Shown here piece by piece: positions 44,121-52,117 of a stretch of DNA of 64,000 nucleotides (positions are counted from its first letter, which is position 1; each line of letters opens with the position of its first letter). A model generated the notes under the pieces. The model had not been told where the DNA came from and made no database searches. It saw only the letters and a program-made list of their open reading frames with translations. A program made the translations under genes and the position numbers. The stretch is from Lysinibacillus xylanilyticus. Its GTDB lineage: Bacteria > Bacillota > Bacilli > Bacillales_A > Planococcaceae. The stretch is from contig NZ_LFXJ01000005.1 of assembly GCF_001183605.1 (NCBI RefSeq), positions 1,376,929 through 1,440,928 of the forward strand. Direction: 5' to 3'.

Positions 44121-44858
44121 TTAATCTTTTCTTTTATTTGGATATGTCCACTTTGAGCCTTTAACATCAAACTCAAATAAAATTTCTTTTTCCTTTTTAT
44201 CATTTATCACATAATGACACTCTTTTAAATTTCCAAAATCCATTATGTATTCTAATCTTTCGTTCATAAGTGTTGAATATTCAACAACAACTTTATTTAA
44301 GTTTATTATATTGCCCATCCCAATTGATGGTTGTGCAATAGGAATAAAGAGTTCAATTTGTTTTTCCAACACTCCCGTATTAACTACTATGTCCGGTAAT
44401 TGACTACCTTCGTTATCTTCAGAACTAATGCAGATATTACAGTCTAATATTACATCCGAATTTCCATAGTGCGAAATTTTCATATAAGAAGTTGAAGTAT
44501 AAACATAATCATCTTTCGGTACTATTTTTAATAATTCTTCATAGCCCACTGTTCTAATCAATCTACTATTTTCATGAGTTTTTACATTCTTTAATCCTAT
44601 GGGTCCTTGGAAATCATTAAGAACAATAAATGATCTGTTATTCTTCATTTCTTTCTCATAATCACTTTTTTTCTGATTGTGATTGTTCAGTAACGCTATT
44701 GATATCGCTCCAATTAACCCTAAAAAACTACCTAAAAACCCCAACCAAGGATTAGCTTCCATTGAAACTCCCGGAGCTGACCAAGATAATAATCCGTAGT
44801 TAATTATTACTGGCACTAAAAGTAGTGAAGCGTATAAAATTATTATATTTTTATTCAT
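44121..44858 (-). CDS. Two-helix membrane protein with cytoplasmic domain, unknown
   Basis: 245 residues: two transmembrane helices (4-24, 40-60) then a beta-rich domain (FIVLNDFQGPIGLKNVKTHE, YMKISHYGNSDVILDCNICI, IELFIPIAQPSIGMGNIINL). GGAGGGG precedes the ATG. No family recognised; probably element cargo. Confidence 0.6.
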   Translation of the reverse strand: MNKNIIILYASLLLVPVIINYGLLSWSAPGVSMEANPWLGFLGSFLGLIGAISIALLNNHNQKKSDYEKEMKNNRSFIVLNDFQGPIGLKNVKTHENSRLIRTVGYEELLKIVPKDDYVYTSTSYMKISHYGNSDVILDCNICISSEDNEGSQLPDIVVNTGVLEKQIELFIPIAQPSIGMGNIINLNKVVVEYSTLMNERLEYIMDFGNLKECHYVINDKKEKEILFEFDVKGSKWTYPNKRKD

Positions 44859-45083
44859 AAAAACCCCTCCACACTAATCATAAACCATGAGGTTGAAAAT
44901 ATGTAATAACATTTTGATACAAAGTCAAGTGTCGCCAACTTTGGCAAGACCTCAAAGGTTTTGAGGAATATCCCTTGTCCTTTCAAGTGGTTGCATTTTC
45001 GAAACACTTCACAAAGTTTCCCGAAAAGTTGGGAAGATGAATTCATCTCGTTAGACAAAAAACTTTCTGCCACTTGTGGCAAA

Positions 45084-45305
45084 TTAAAAGCACCTACCGT
45101 CCACTGATTGTAGATGCTTCTTTACTGCCATTTTGTTTATAATCCCCACTGATCCTTTAGCTTGGTGAGGAATTTCATTTTCTCTCCGCTTTCCAGCAGC
45201 ATCATAATACTTATGTCGAAACATCCATAACTTTTCTTTATTCACATTGAAATAGTGATATATTTCAGGTTCTTTTGCTGATTTATATAGTTTCACCTTG
45301 TCCAT
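45084..45305 (-). pseudogene. Integrase N-terminal (arm-binding) domain fragment
   Basis: MDKVKLYKSAKEPEIYHYFN, EKLWMFRHKYYDAAGKRRE then a frame that loses similarity. This is the AP2-like N-terminal domain of phage/ICE tyrosine recombinases (x-Y-x-Y-x-x-K-x-G..x-x-R-x-x-Y-D-x-x-G-K-R). It lies head-to-head with an integrase C-terminal fragment on the other strand. 44859-45083 contains only short inverted repeats. Confidence 0.65.
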
Positions 45306-45355
45306 TCCTTTCATGCTTGGCGGCGTGTGTACAGGAATAGGTGAGTTGAATTACT

Positions 45356-45622
45356 CCAAAATATACGTTACACAAAGGGTTTAAAAGGATTGTAAAACGT
45401 GCCGGATTAAAAGAGTGTACAATTCATTCTCTTCGGCACTCACATGCAACAATTTTAATGATTAATGGTGTCCCAGTTAAAGCGATTGCTGAACGATTAG
45501 GTAACACACCAGAAATGATTCATACAACATATAGCCATTTATTGAGAGAAATGGAAGATAAAATTATCGACACATTTGACCGTGCTATCGAAATTGGGGC
45601 TAAAAGTAGGGCTAATCTCTAA
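45356..45622 (+). pseudogene. Tyrosine recombinase C-terminal fragment
   Basis: LHKGFKRIVKRAGLKECTIH, SLRHSHATILMINGVPVKAI, AERLGNTPEMIHTTYSHLLR: the H-x-x-R box and nucleophile Tyr (TTYSH) of a tyrosine integrase. It ends IGAKSRANL and is followed 30 bp later by attachment site 3, as the intact integrase is by site 4. The N-terminal two thirds are missing from this strand. Confidence 0.8.
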
Positions 45623-45651
45623 GATTTAGCCCCTAAACCCTTATATATCAT

Positions 45652-45683
45652 GATAACCATTTCGGAGGTGTGTTTTTCTCCCA
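45652..45683. repeat. ypjP-type attachment core (site 3)
   Basis: GATAACCATTTCGGAGGTGT through TTTTTCTCCCA, identical over 32 bp to site 2; the terminator hairpin portion is not preserved here. Confidence 0.75.
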
Positions 45684-45997
45684 GAGTTCAAGTGATTTTA
45701 TAATGTGTATTTTCCTATAGATAGATTGCTATAACATCAACGATTCATAGTCTTTCGTATTTTCTGGTTTTAGTATTATCGTGTATTTTTGTATACTCTT
45801 TTGGGGTACTTCTGGGGTACCAATCATTTTATGTACTTCTATATAACGAACTTATACCAAATCATTTAGTTCTTTATAAATAATTTAGCTATCAACTACT
45901 CCTTGGCGATAGCTGTATTCAAAAAAAATGACTCTTCTATAAACGAGGGCACTGAAAAACTTACGTTTTCATAAAAACGAACCTTTTTCAGATAAAA

Positions 45998-46040
45998 ATA
46001 AGGCACTTCTTGTTCAGTTTTGAACAGGAAGTGCCTTATT
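45998..46040. terminator. Terminator of the IS transposase
   Basis: AATAAGGCACTTC/GAAGTGCCTTATT with inner TGTTCA/TGAACA. Confidence 0.8.
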
Positions 46041-46054
46041 TCTGTCTCTATTCC

Positions 46055-47515
46055 TTATTCATTTTCGTTTAGTAGCTTTAATATCCGTTTCAAATTGACG
46101 GCGAATATCGTTGTAGCACCTTGAATTTCCATGCCAAATAGACCCGCAGTCGATGCCGTATCGTACCCGTGTCCGTTTTTTAATTCACTATTCTTCGCTT
46201 CTACTTTGTAGCGATTTGCGGCTAATTGCTTAAAAGCTTCCGTATTTTGAAATGCCTCTTGTTCGGCATGTGCATCCGACTTAATTGTGACAGAATACGT
46301 TTTACTTTTTGCGCCTTCTTTATAACAGCCCTCTCTCATTGGACATACTTTACATTTTTCAATATCAAAATAATATGTCTGACTTTGACTCATACTCGTT
46401 CCTTTTTTACCCGTACGTGCTTTTCTTGTCGCGAGATGACCGGCCTTACAAACAAACATTCCAGCATCTTTATTAAACTCAAACTTGTCTTCTTCTTTTC
46501 GTGGTCCTTGTGTAAGAATAGGGTTCAACTTTGCCACAAGTGCGATTTTCTCTTCTTTAGTATATTCGATGTTTGCCTTTTCAGAGTAAGCTGCGTCTCC
46601 AATAACTGTATTAATTTTCATACCTGCTTGTGTGCTTTTTTCAATTAACTCTTGAAGATATTTCCCATCGTTTTTTTCACCTGTTGTAATGACAGCCGCT
46701 GTAATAATACGTTCATCACTCAACGCGATATGTGTCTTGTACCCGAAGAAAGAAGATTCCGACGTCTTATGCCCTTTTCGCGCATCCGCATCAGAAGAGT
46801 AATTTAGATGTTCTTGAAAATCTTCTGCGACTTCTTTTAAAACATTCAGCTTTTCCTTGACAGCTGGCATTTGTGCAATTTGTGGTTCCTTTTCAATGAC
46901 TGAAATAACTTCCTTACAGTAAGCTAATTCATCCTTTACTTCGTTAGAAGTGGTCTTTGCGGGGAATTTGTCTTTCATCGATTCGTCAATTTTGTAGACA
47001 GCTTTTCGAGCGTGTTTTGATTTCTCTTGTAAAAATTCTTTAGGTGTTTTTTGGTTGTAACGTGCTTTTGTATGTGTGGCATCCACAATAATCGTTTGAC
47101 TGTTGATGATTTTTTTCTCCAATGCGATCTCAACTGTTTTCCCAATGAGCATGTCTAATAAGCTTACGTCTTGGAGACGAAGCCGACGAAATTTTGTAAG
47201 CGAACTTGAATCAATGACTGGATCTTCTGGCGCCATATCCAAGAAATATTTGAATGACATATCGTACTTTGAACGCTCTACAAGATCGACGTCTGATACA
47301 TCATAAATCGCTTTTAATAATAAGTACTTAAACATGCGAATTGGAGGAATGGCATTACGTCCATTGTCTAAACAATATTTTGTTTTTAACTCTTCTAAAA
47401 TGAATGAAAAATCAACAAGTTCATTGATTTGGCGAAGTATATTATCTTTTGGTACAACAATATCGTAGATCGCCATATATGGACTTAAATTAAGGGTTTC
47501 TTGATTTGAAATCAT
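46055..47515 (-). CDS. IS1182-family transposase
   Basis: 486 residues. N-terminal PVIDSSSLTKFRRLRL-type DDE_Tnp_1 associated region, then IIVDATHTKAR (first catalytic Asp), TVIGDAAYSEKANIEY (second Asp) and the C-terminal KCKVCPMREGCY zinc-like cysteines and NRYKVEAKNSELKNGHGYD (catalytic Glu region). The open frame extends 71 codons upstream through the GC-rich repeat, but AGGTGG 8 nt before the ATG at 47515 (MISNQETLNLS) marks the real start. Confidence 0.92.
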   Translation of the reverse strand: MISNQETLNLSPYMAIYDIVVPKDNILRQINELVDFSFILEELKTKYCLDNGRNAIPPIRMFKYLLLKAIYDVSDVDLVERSKYDMSFKYFLDMAPEDPVIDSSSLTKFRRLRLQDVSLLDMLIGKTVEIALEKKIINSQTIIVDATHTKARYNQKTPKEFLQEKSKHARKAVYKIDESMKDKFPAKTTSNEVKDELAYCKEVISVIEKEPQIAQMPAVKEKLNVLKEVAEDFQEHLNYSSDADARKGHKTSESSFFGYKTHIALSDERIITAAVITTGEKNDGKYLQELIEKSTQAGMKINTVIGDAAYSEKANIEYTKEEKIALVAKLNPILTQGPRKEEDKFEFNKDAGMFVCKAGHLATRKARTGKKGTSMSQSQTYYFDIEKCKVCPMREGCYKEGAKSKTYSVTIKSDAHAEQEAFQNTEAFKQLAANRYKVEAKNSELKNGHGYDTASTAGLFGMEIQGATTIFAVNLKRILKLLNENE

Positions 47516-47599
47516 CGGGGGCACCACCTGCACATTAATTCTTTCATTATAAAGGAAAGCGAGTCTAAAATAATAGTGTGATACATTGCGTTGTTTGGA

Positions 47600-47712
47600 G
47601 AAGCATCGCTTGACTCCTGCGGGAAAGCGAGACAGACGAGACCCCGCACGAAGCGAAGCGTAGGAGGAGGCTCGGCGCTCGCCCGCGGAAAGCGAGCGGA
47701 ATGCTTCGGAAA
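47600..47712. repeat. GC-rich Bacillaceae interspersed repeat inside the IS
   Basis: GACTCCTGCGGGAAAGCGAG, GGAGGCTCGGCGCTCGCCCG and CGGAAAGCGAGCGGAATGC. Sequences of this type are scattered through Bacillus-related genomes; here it lies between the IS end and the transposase gene and is much richer in GC than its surroundings. Confidence 0.8.
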
Positions 47713-47744
47713 ACAACAGTAGAGTCACAGTGCCAAATGAAAAA

Positions 47745-47781
47745 GCGAGGTATTCAACGATTTAATCGTTGAATACCTCGC
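47745..47781. terminator. Perfect 16-bp hairpin near the right IS end
   Basis: GCGAGGTATTCAACGA/TCGTTGAATACCTCGC with loop TTTAA; probably shields the transposase gene from outside transcription. Confidence 0.7.
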
Positions 47782-47846
47782 AATGTAAGAAGATATGGAC
47801 TTTTTCAGTGACCTCCTATAAACAAAGCACTTTCTAATTCGTTTAA

Positions 47847-48010
47847 TTATTTCCTTTGTTTATCATTTGATAATGTTCCTCTTAACCTATCCATTAAAGT
47901 AACTGCTTTTGCATTTGCAATTTGGTATTCAGGATCATTAATACATTTTTTGTACGCTATTTGATGAATTTGTTCATCTAAAATTTCATCGAATGCATTT
48001 TTAATTTTGT
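47847..48010 (-). pseudogene. Fragment of a small helical protein
   Basis: FDEILDEQIHQIAYKKCIND, PEYQIANAKAVTLMDRLRGT then a TAA; no start. Overlaps the 3' end of the actin-like fragment. Element or phage origin likely. Confidence 0.4.
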
Positions 48011-48310
48011 TTTTCCATTATTTGCTCCCCACAAATTAAGATTTTATCGTTCTTATCCCATTTTAGTTTGGTTGTATTACGTATTATTCCGCTGGCTATC
48101 TCTTGAACATCATCTTTATCACCCACAGTCTCAACCCCGAAATTAAACGTGGTACTAGCTTTATTAATATGTTTCTTATCAACAATCGTAACAGCGTTCA
48201 CTGTCCCACTTCCTAAATCAATAACTCGGATTACTCCATCACTTGGCTGTGCCCAAAATGCTCCACTACCTAAATCATAAAAATGTAGGGGAATGTCGAA
48301 AGGATTAAAT
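48001..48310 (-). pseudogene. ParM/Alp-type actin-like plasmid segregation fragment
   Basis: FYDLGSGAFWAQPSDGVIRV, IDLGSGTVNAVTIVDKKHIN then TTFNFGVETVG.. and KWDKNDKILICGEQ. The I-D-x-G-S-G-T phosphate loop, the T-F-x-F-G-x-E-T segment and C-G match bacterial actin-like (Alp7A/ParM) proteins that segregate plasmids. N-terminal and C-terminal parts are lost. Confidence 0.65.
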
Positions 48311-48342
48311 TGATTTTAAAAATTGAATGTGATACCGTAAAG

Positions 48343-48369
48343 TTAAACAACGTTTAAAACATTGTTTAA
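48343..48369. promoter_or_regulatory. Probable TetR operator
   Basis: TTAAACAA (48343) and TTGTTTAA (48362) form a perfect inverted repeat with an 11-bp centre, 28 bp before the TetR gene. Confidence 0.7.
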
Positions 48370-48396
48370 TTAATAAATTCTAGAGGAGGAGATAAG

Positions 48397-48984
48397 TTGA
48401 GGGAAAATGAAAACATATCAACGAAAGAAAAGATTTTAAACACAACATTGGAGTTAATTAAAGACGAAGGTTTCGAAAGTGTAACAATAAGAAAAATTGC
48501 GGCATTGTCAGATACAAATATCGCGCTTGTAAATTACCATTTTGGCTCAAAAGAAAAGTTGATTAGTGAGACGATTAAAGTCTTATTAATTAGCTTTCAA
48601 GGCACTTTTTCTATTTTAGATGATATTACAGTGCCAGCGAAAGAAAGATTAAAAATGTTTTTATTTGATTATGTACTAGTAATCCAGCAATACCCTGAGT
48701 TAGTTAGGAAAATTATTGCAAAGGGAACTACGGTATTTACATCTCAATACGATTATGGAGATTTTTTGAAGAGGCTCGGCTTTAATAAAGTGAAAGATAT
48801 TTTGAGTGAAATAACAAATGAATCGGATCAGGAAATTTTAATGATGATGACAGTGCAAATATTCGGATCCATTTTTCTTCCAGCATTAATGATGCCAATT
48901 CTTGAATCAGGGGCAGATATAAGAATACTGCCTGTAGAAAAACAAATTGATTTCCTATTTGAACGATATTTTTATAAAAATTGA
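48397..48984 (+). CDS. TetR-family regulator
   Basis: 195 residues. HTH at 10-55 (STKEKILNTTLELIKDEGFE, VTIRKIAALSDTNIALVNYHFGSKEKLI). TTG start preceded by GAGGAGG. It is followed 17 bp later by an HXXEE membrane-protein gene and preceded by a palindromic operator, so it most likely represses this pair. Ligand-binding half is not diagnostic. Confidence 0.9.
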   Translation: MRENENISTKEKILNTTLELIKDEGFESVTIRKIAALSDTNIALVNYHFGSKEKLISETIKVLLISFQGTFSILDDITVPAKERLKMFLFDYVLVIQQYPELVRKIIAKGTTVFTSQYDYGDFLKRLGFNKVKDILSEITNESDQEILMMMTVQIFGSIFLPALMMPILESGADIRILPVEKQIDFLFERYFYKN

Positions 48985-49001
48985 GATATTGGGTGATAGA
49001 G

Positions 49002-49637
49002 ATGATTAGTTTCTTTAGAAAGCACTGGTGTGATGTAGGGTTAGTTGTTGCTATTGTTGTCGTAGGTTGTTTAGTCGCGAATTTTGGAGAAATGAGTGAA
49101 ATAAAAGTACTGTTAGCGTTAAGTTTTGTAGCCATTTTAGTGCATCAATTTGAAGAGTATCGTTGGCCAGGTTATTTCGCTGGTCTGTTTAATGTAGTTA
49201 TATTTAAAAGTGATATACCAGATCGCTATCCATTAAATACGCAATCTGCTATGGTAATAAATATTTTGATTGCGTATGTTTTTTATTTACTTCCGGTTTT
49301 CTTTCCAAATATTATATGGCTTGGGTTGGCACCTATTTTAATGGGATTTTTTCAATTCATATGGCATGGTATTTTTGCGAATATAAAAGCTAAAACAATA
49401 TACAACCCAGGATTAGCTGCAGTTGTATTACTACATGTTCCGATTGGTTATGCATATATGAGATATGTTCTTTTACACAATCTAGCTTCAAATTTGGATT
49501 GGGTATTAGGGCTAATCTATTTTCTAGTAGCTACCTATTTTTTGATTATAAAAGGAAATATGTTACTGAAAAATAAGGAGACAAATCATTACTTTTCTAA
49601 AAAGCAATTAGGTCCGTACAATGATGCATTAAAGTGA
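49002..49637 (+). CDS. HXXEE-domain membrane protein
   Basis: 211 residues, about six transmembrane helices. VHQFEEYRWPGYF carries the H-x-x-E-E motif; further conserved-looking residues are FQFIWHGIFANIKAKTIYNPG (His) and LLHVPIGYAYM. HXXEE proteins are of unknown activity, possibly metal-dependent membrane enzymes. ATG 49002 (after GGGTGATAGAG) is preferred to an upstream TTG overlapping the tetR stop. Likely controlled by the TetR protein. Confidence 0.8.
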   Translation: MISFFRKHWCDVGLVVAIVVVGCLVANFGEMSEIKVLLALSFVAILVHQFEEYRWPGYFAGLFNVVIFKSDIPDRYPLNTQSAMVINILIAYVFYLLPVFFPNIIWLGLAPILMGFFQFIWHGIFANIKAKTIYNPGLAAVVLLHVPIGYAYMRYVLLHNLASNLDWVLGLIYFLVATYFLIIKGNMLLKNKETNHYFSKKQLGPYNDALK

Positions 49638-49698
49638 TTCAGAAGGAATTTTGGATGCTAAAGAGAGTACAGGTGAATTACAAAGTGAATAAACACAA

Positions 49699-49736
49699 AA
49701 TGCCCAGGCTCAAAATTAATTGAGTATCTGGGCATA
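49699..49736. terminator. Phage-type terminator, copy 3
   Basis: AATGCCCAGGCTC/GAGTATCTGGGCAT; see 33208, 35756 and 62939. Confidence 0.8.
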
Positions 49737-49760
49737 CAAAAAACTGTTTTTTTAATGTTA

Positions 49761-50594
49761 TTAATATTCACTAACTTCATACATTAATATTTTATCATGT
49801 GCAAAATAGTCTTTTCTTGTTTTAAAGGGGCCTTTATTTTTATTTGTTCTATTAATAGAATAAGATTTTTCTCCGTTAGTTGAATCATACCAGTTTATAA
49901 AACTATTCACTTCTTCAAGACTTAAATCGTATTCTTTCTCTACCCCAGTAACTAATGTAATAACTAAAATAGCTCTATTTTGTTCTGGTGTAGGCTCTGG
50001 TTTAGTTTCAGGGTTTGGTTTTTCTGCAGTATCATATCCCCAAAGCTCTAATTCGTGAATTGTAAGATTTACTTGATTTGAAACACTTCCATTATTTTTA
50101 GTAACATTAATTCTAAAATGTTTAAATGATTGATTATTAGTTATTGTGAATGCATTTTCTCCATTTTTCCAAGCCGTATAATTACTTACTTTATCAAGTT
50201 CTACCCAGTTCACACCATCATTTGACCCTTCAAAAGTCCAAGAATTAGGTAAATTAGACGTATATCCAGGATTATTACTTTGATGATCACCATAGTATAA
50301 AACATATTTATTTAGAACCTTTGGTTCATTAAATTCATATGCAAGCCAACCTGTTGTTGCGGATGTTCCCCATGCATAAAAAGCTCCACTTTTTGAATAA
50401 TGAGGTACTCCATCAAATGCAAGATAAGGTTCGAAAAACACTCCACTACTTGTCGCCTTACCACTTGGAGCATTATTCGATGTCATTTTCGGAATTAAAC
50501 TTGTAGAATTACTTGTTTCTGCATGTGCATCTCCAATTGTAGAGAAAATAAAAAATGGAATACTGAATAAAAACATTAATAAAATCTTTTTCAA
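49761..50594 (-). CDS. Secreted F5/8 type C (discoidin) protein with phage-type C-terminal domain
   Basis: 277 residues. Signal peptide (cleavage near AHAE, residue 25), discoidin-like domain (about 40-190; FDGVPHYSKSGAFYAWGTSA, WTFEGSNDGVNWVELDKVSN, FRINVTKNNGS, ELELWGY), a Pro/Glu linker (EKPNPETKPEPTPEQN), and a C-terminal module KEYDLSLEEVNSFINWYDST..KGPFKTRKDYFAHDKILMYE that I associate with phage structural proteins. Probably binds cell-surface carbohydrate. TTG start, GGAG 9 nt upstream. Confidence 0.75.
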   Translation of the reverse strand: MKKILLMFLFSIPFFIFSTIGDAHAETSNSTSLIPKMTSNNAPSGKATSSGVFFEPYLAFDGVPHYSKSGAFYAWGTSATTGWLAYEFNEPKVLNKYVLYYGDHQSNNPGYTSNLPNSWTFEGSNDGVNWVELDKVSNYTAWKNGENAFTITNNQSFKHFRINVTKNNGSVSNQVNLTIHELELWGYDTAEKPNPETKPEPTPEQNRAILVITLVTGVEKEYDLSLEEVNSFINWYDSTNGEKSYSINRTNKNKGPFKTRKDYFAHDKILMYEVSEY

Positions 50595-50780
50595 AATTAC
50601 TCACTCCTTTATATTTGAATTTTAGTTAAATTTAACAAGAAAATATATAATAAGATTTCGTGTGAATAAACATTTGTACAATTACATTGCCTTATAGATT
50701 GTGTGTATATACTTAACCAAGCAATCTAATTAAACTTAAAAAGACCTACTTAACAAAATAAGCTTTGCTGATCCTCGTTT

Positions 50781-50906
50781 CTATTTACTACGTCTTTGTT
50801 GAATCGTAATATACAATCCTACTAAACGATCAGTTGTCATCGCTCCACTTTGTACAACCTTCAAGTGTGAATTCTGAGTAATATCATCCTGTGAACGAGC
50901 ATTAAT
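50781..50906 (-). pseudogene. C-terminal fragment of a phage protein
   Basis: DITQNSHLKVVQSGAMTTDR then LVGLYITIQQRRSK and TAG; K-V-V-Q-x-G-x-M-T-T-D-R resembles C-termini of some phage structural proteins. No start. Confidence 0.4.
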
Positions 50907-50910
50907 TGAA

Positions 50911-51924
50911 GTGAAGGCTGCTATATTAGATGGAAATGTTAGTTTTGTTGAAAAAGATAATTTAATAGTCGCTCAATTAAATGAATTTTTTGTTGAAGCT
51001 AATAAAACAAATTGGAAACCAACTTCTGAAAGAAACCATAATTATGTTATGAATCAATATGTTATAAATTCAATTGGACATATCAAAATAAAAAACGTGA
51101 ATAATATTGTTGTTCAAAAAGATTTAATAGATCCATTGATAGTGAAAGGTTTTAAGGAAGGAACAATCATGTCTATTTTTAGACGTATGAACGCCATTTT
51201 CACATTCGCAATTAAAAACGAAATTTTAGACAGAAAAAAATTTTCTTCCCCTAATCTAAGTAGAGCTACTGAAAGTATTAAAAGAAATGCACTTTCCATA
51301 GATGAAATAACAAAAGTCTTAGAAATTGCACGCACTAAATACAAGATTACTCATTATGCTTGTTTGAGCCTCTTATTTTTAACAGGAATGCGCGTTGGTG
51401 AATTAAGGGCTTTGCAGTGGGAAACAGATATTGATTTCGAAAACAATGTAATTCATATAAATAAAACTAAGGATCGTTACGGGTCCAGGACACCAAAGAC
51501 TAAAAACAGTTATCGAAAATTCCCTATGAATGCAAACATCAAAAGTATATTGTTAGATTATAAAAAGTGGTATGACGATGTAATGGAAACTTATAAATTT
51601 CGGAATCCAGATGGATATGTATTTATAACGTATGCTGGTGATCCGATTGGCGAACGCTATTTGAAACGCATTATTGATTTAATATGCGAGCGGGAAAAGA
51701 TAACACACTTCACGCCTCACTATTTACGTCACACATTTGTGGCTATCCAGTTATCTAATAAAATCCCTGTATCTACAGTTGCAGCTCTAGTTGGTGACAC
51801 TCCAAAAACAATTTATAAAGTTTATGCACATTCATTCGAAAAAGATGAAGTGCACGCATCTAATCTTATGGATAAGATTATCAATCTAAGTTCATTTAAA
51901 GAATCTGAGGAAATCAAAAAATGA
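50911..51924 (+). CDS. Tyrosine recombinase (integrase) of the ypjP-site element
   Basis: 337 residues. Core-binding domain (about 20-110), catalytic domain with TGMRVGELRALQW (Arg I), NSYRKFPM (Lys region), HYLRHTF (His-x-x-Arg) and KTIYKVYAHS (Tyr). The usual L-G-H box is LVGD. The arm-binding N-terminal domain is missing: the frame opens with a GTG lacking a ribosome site, so the gene may be N-terminally truncated. It ends about 90 bp before the attachment site at ypjP. Confidence 0.85.
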   Translation: MKAAILDGNVSFVEKDNLIVAQLNEFFVEANKTNWKPTSERNHNYVMNQYVINSIGHIKIKNVNNIVVQKDLIDPLIVKGFKEGTIMSIFRRMNAIFTFAIKNEILDRKKFSSPNLSRATESIKRNALSIDEITKVLEIARTKYKITHYACLSLLFLTGMRVGELRALQWETDIDFENNVIHINKTKDRYGSRTPKTKNSYRKFPMNANIKSILLDYKKWYDDVMETYKFRNPDGYVFITYAGDPIGERYLKRIIDLICEREKITHFTPHYLRHTFVAIQLSNKIPVSTVAALVGDTPKTIYKVYAHSFEKDEVHASNLMDKIINLSSFKESEEIKK

Positions 51925-52015
51925 TGAATTTGGGGTACATTTTGGGGTACATGCTTTATTCTCCCCTTCCCTATTTGAGTGACATCTAAATACAACGACT
52001 TAGCAATCCACTACA

Positions 52016-52117
52016 AACGTTGATATATCAATGTTATCGAACAAAAAAACACTCGCATTTTAAGCGAGTGTTCCGTGTCTTTTAGGATAACCATTTTGGA
52101 GGTGTGTTTTTCTCCCA
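52016..52117. repeat. Attachment site at the 3' end of ypjP (site 4)
   Basis: AACGTTGATATATCAATGTT, the ypjP terminator (AACACTCG/CGAGTGTT) and the last 12 codons of ypjP. Direct repeats of this block at 36887-36985, 45652-45683 and 30421-30525 show that elements integrate here and restore the gene end. GGGGTAC occurs twice, 12 bp apart, between integrase and site (51933-51951). Confidence 0.85.

Larger units (their letters stand above)
45945..47815. mobile_element. Complete IS1182-family insertion sequence
   Basis: 1871 bp. Ends GAGGGCACTGAAAAA (left) and, inverted, GAGGTCACTGAAAAA (right), 14 of 15 matching. CTATAAAC lies immediately outside both ends (45937-45944 and 47816-47823): an 8-bp target duplication. 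One intact transposase gene, inward-protecting hairpins at both ends, and a GC-rich Bacillaceae repeat. Intact structure implies recent insertion. Confidence 0.92.

Noticed and set aside
46226..46648. Plus-strand 140-codon frame inside the transposase gene
   Set aside because: Antisense shadow of an unambiguous transposase.
47516..47728. 71-residue N-terminal extension of the IS transposase
   Set aside because: It translates a GC-rich intergenic repeat and lacks a ribosome site; the ATG at 47515 has one.
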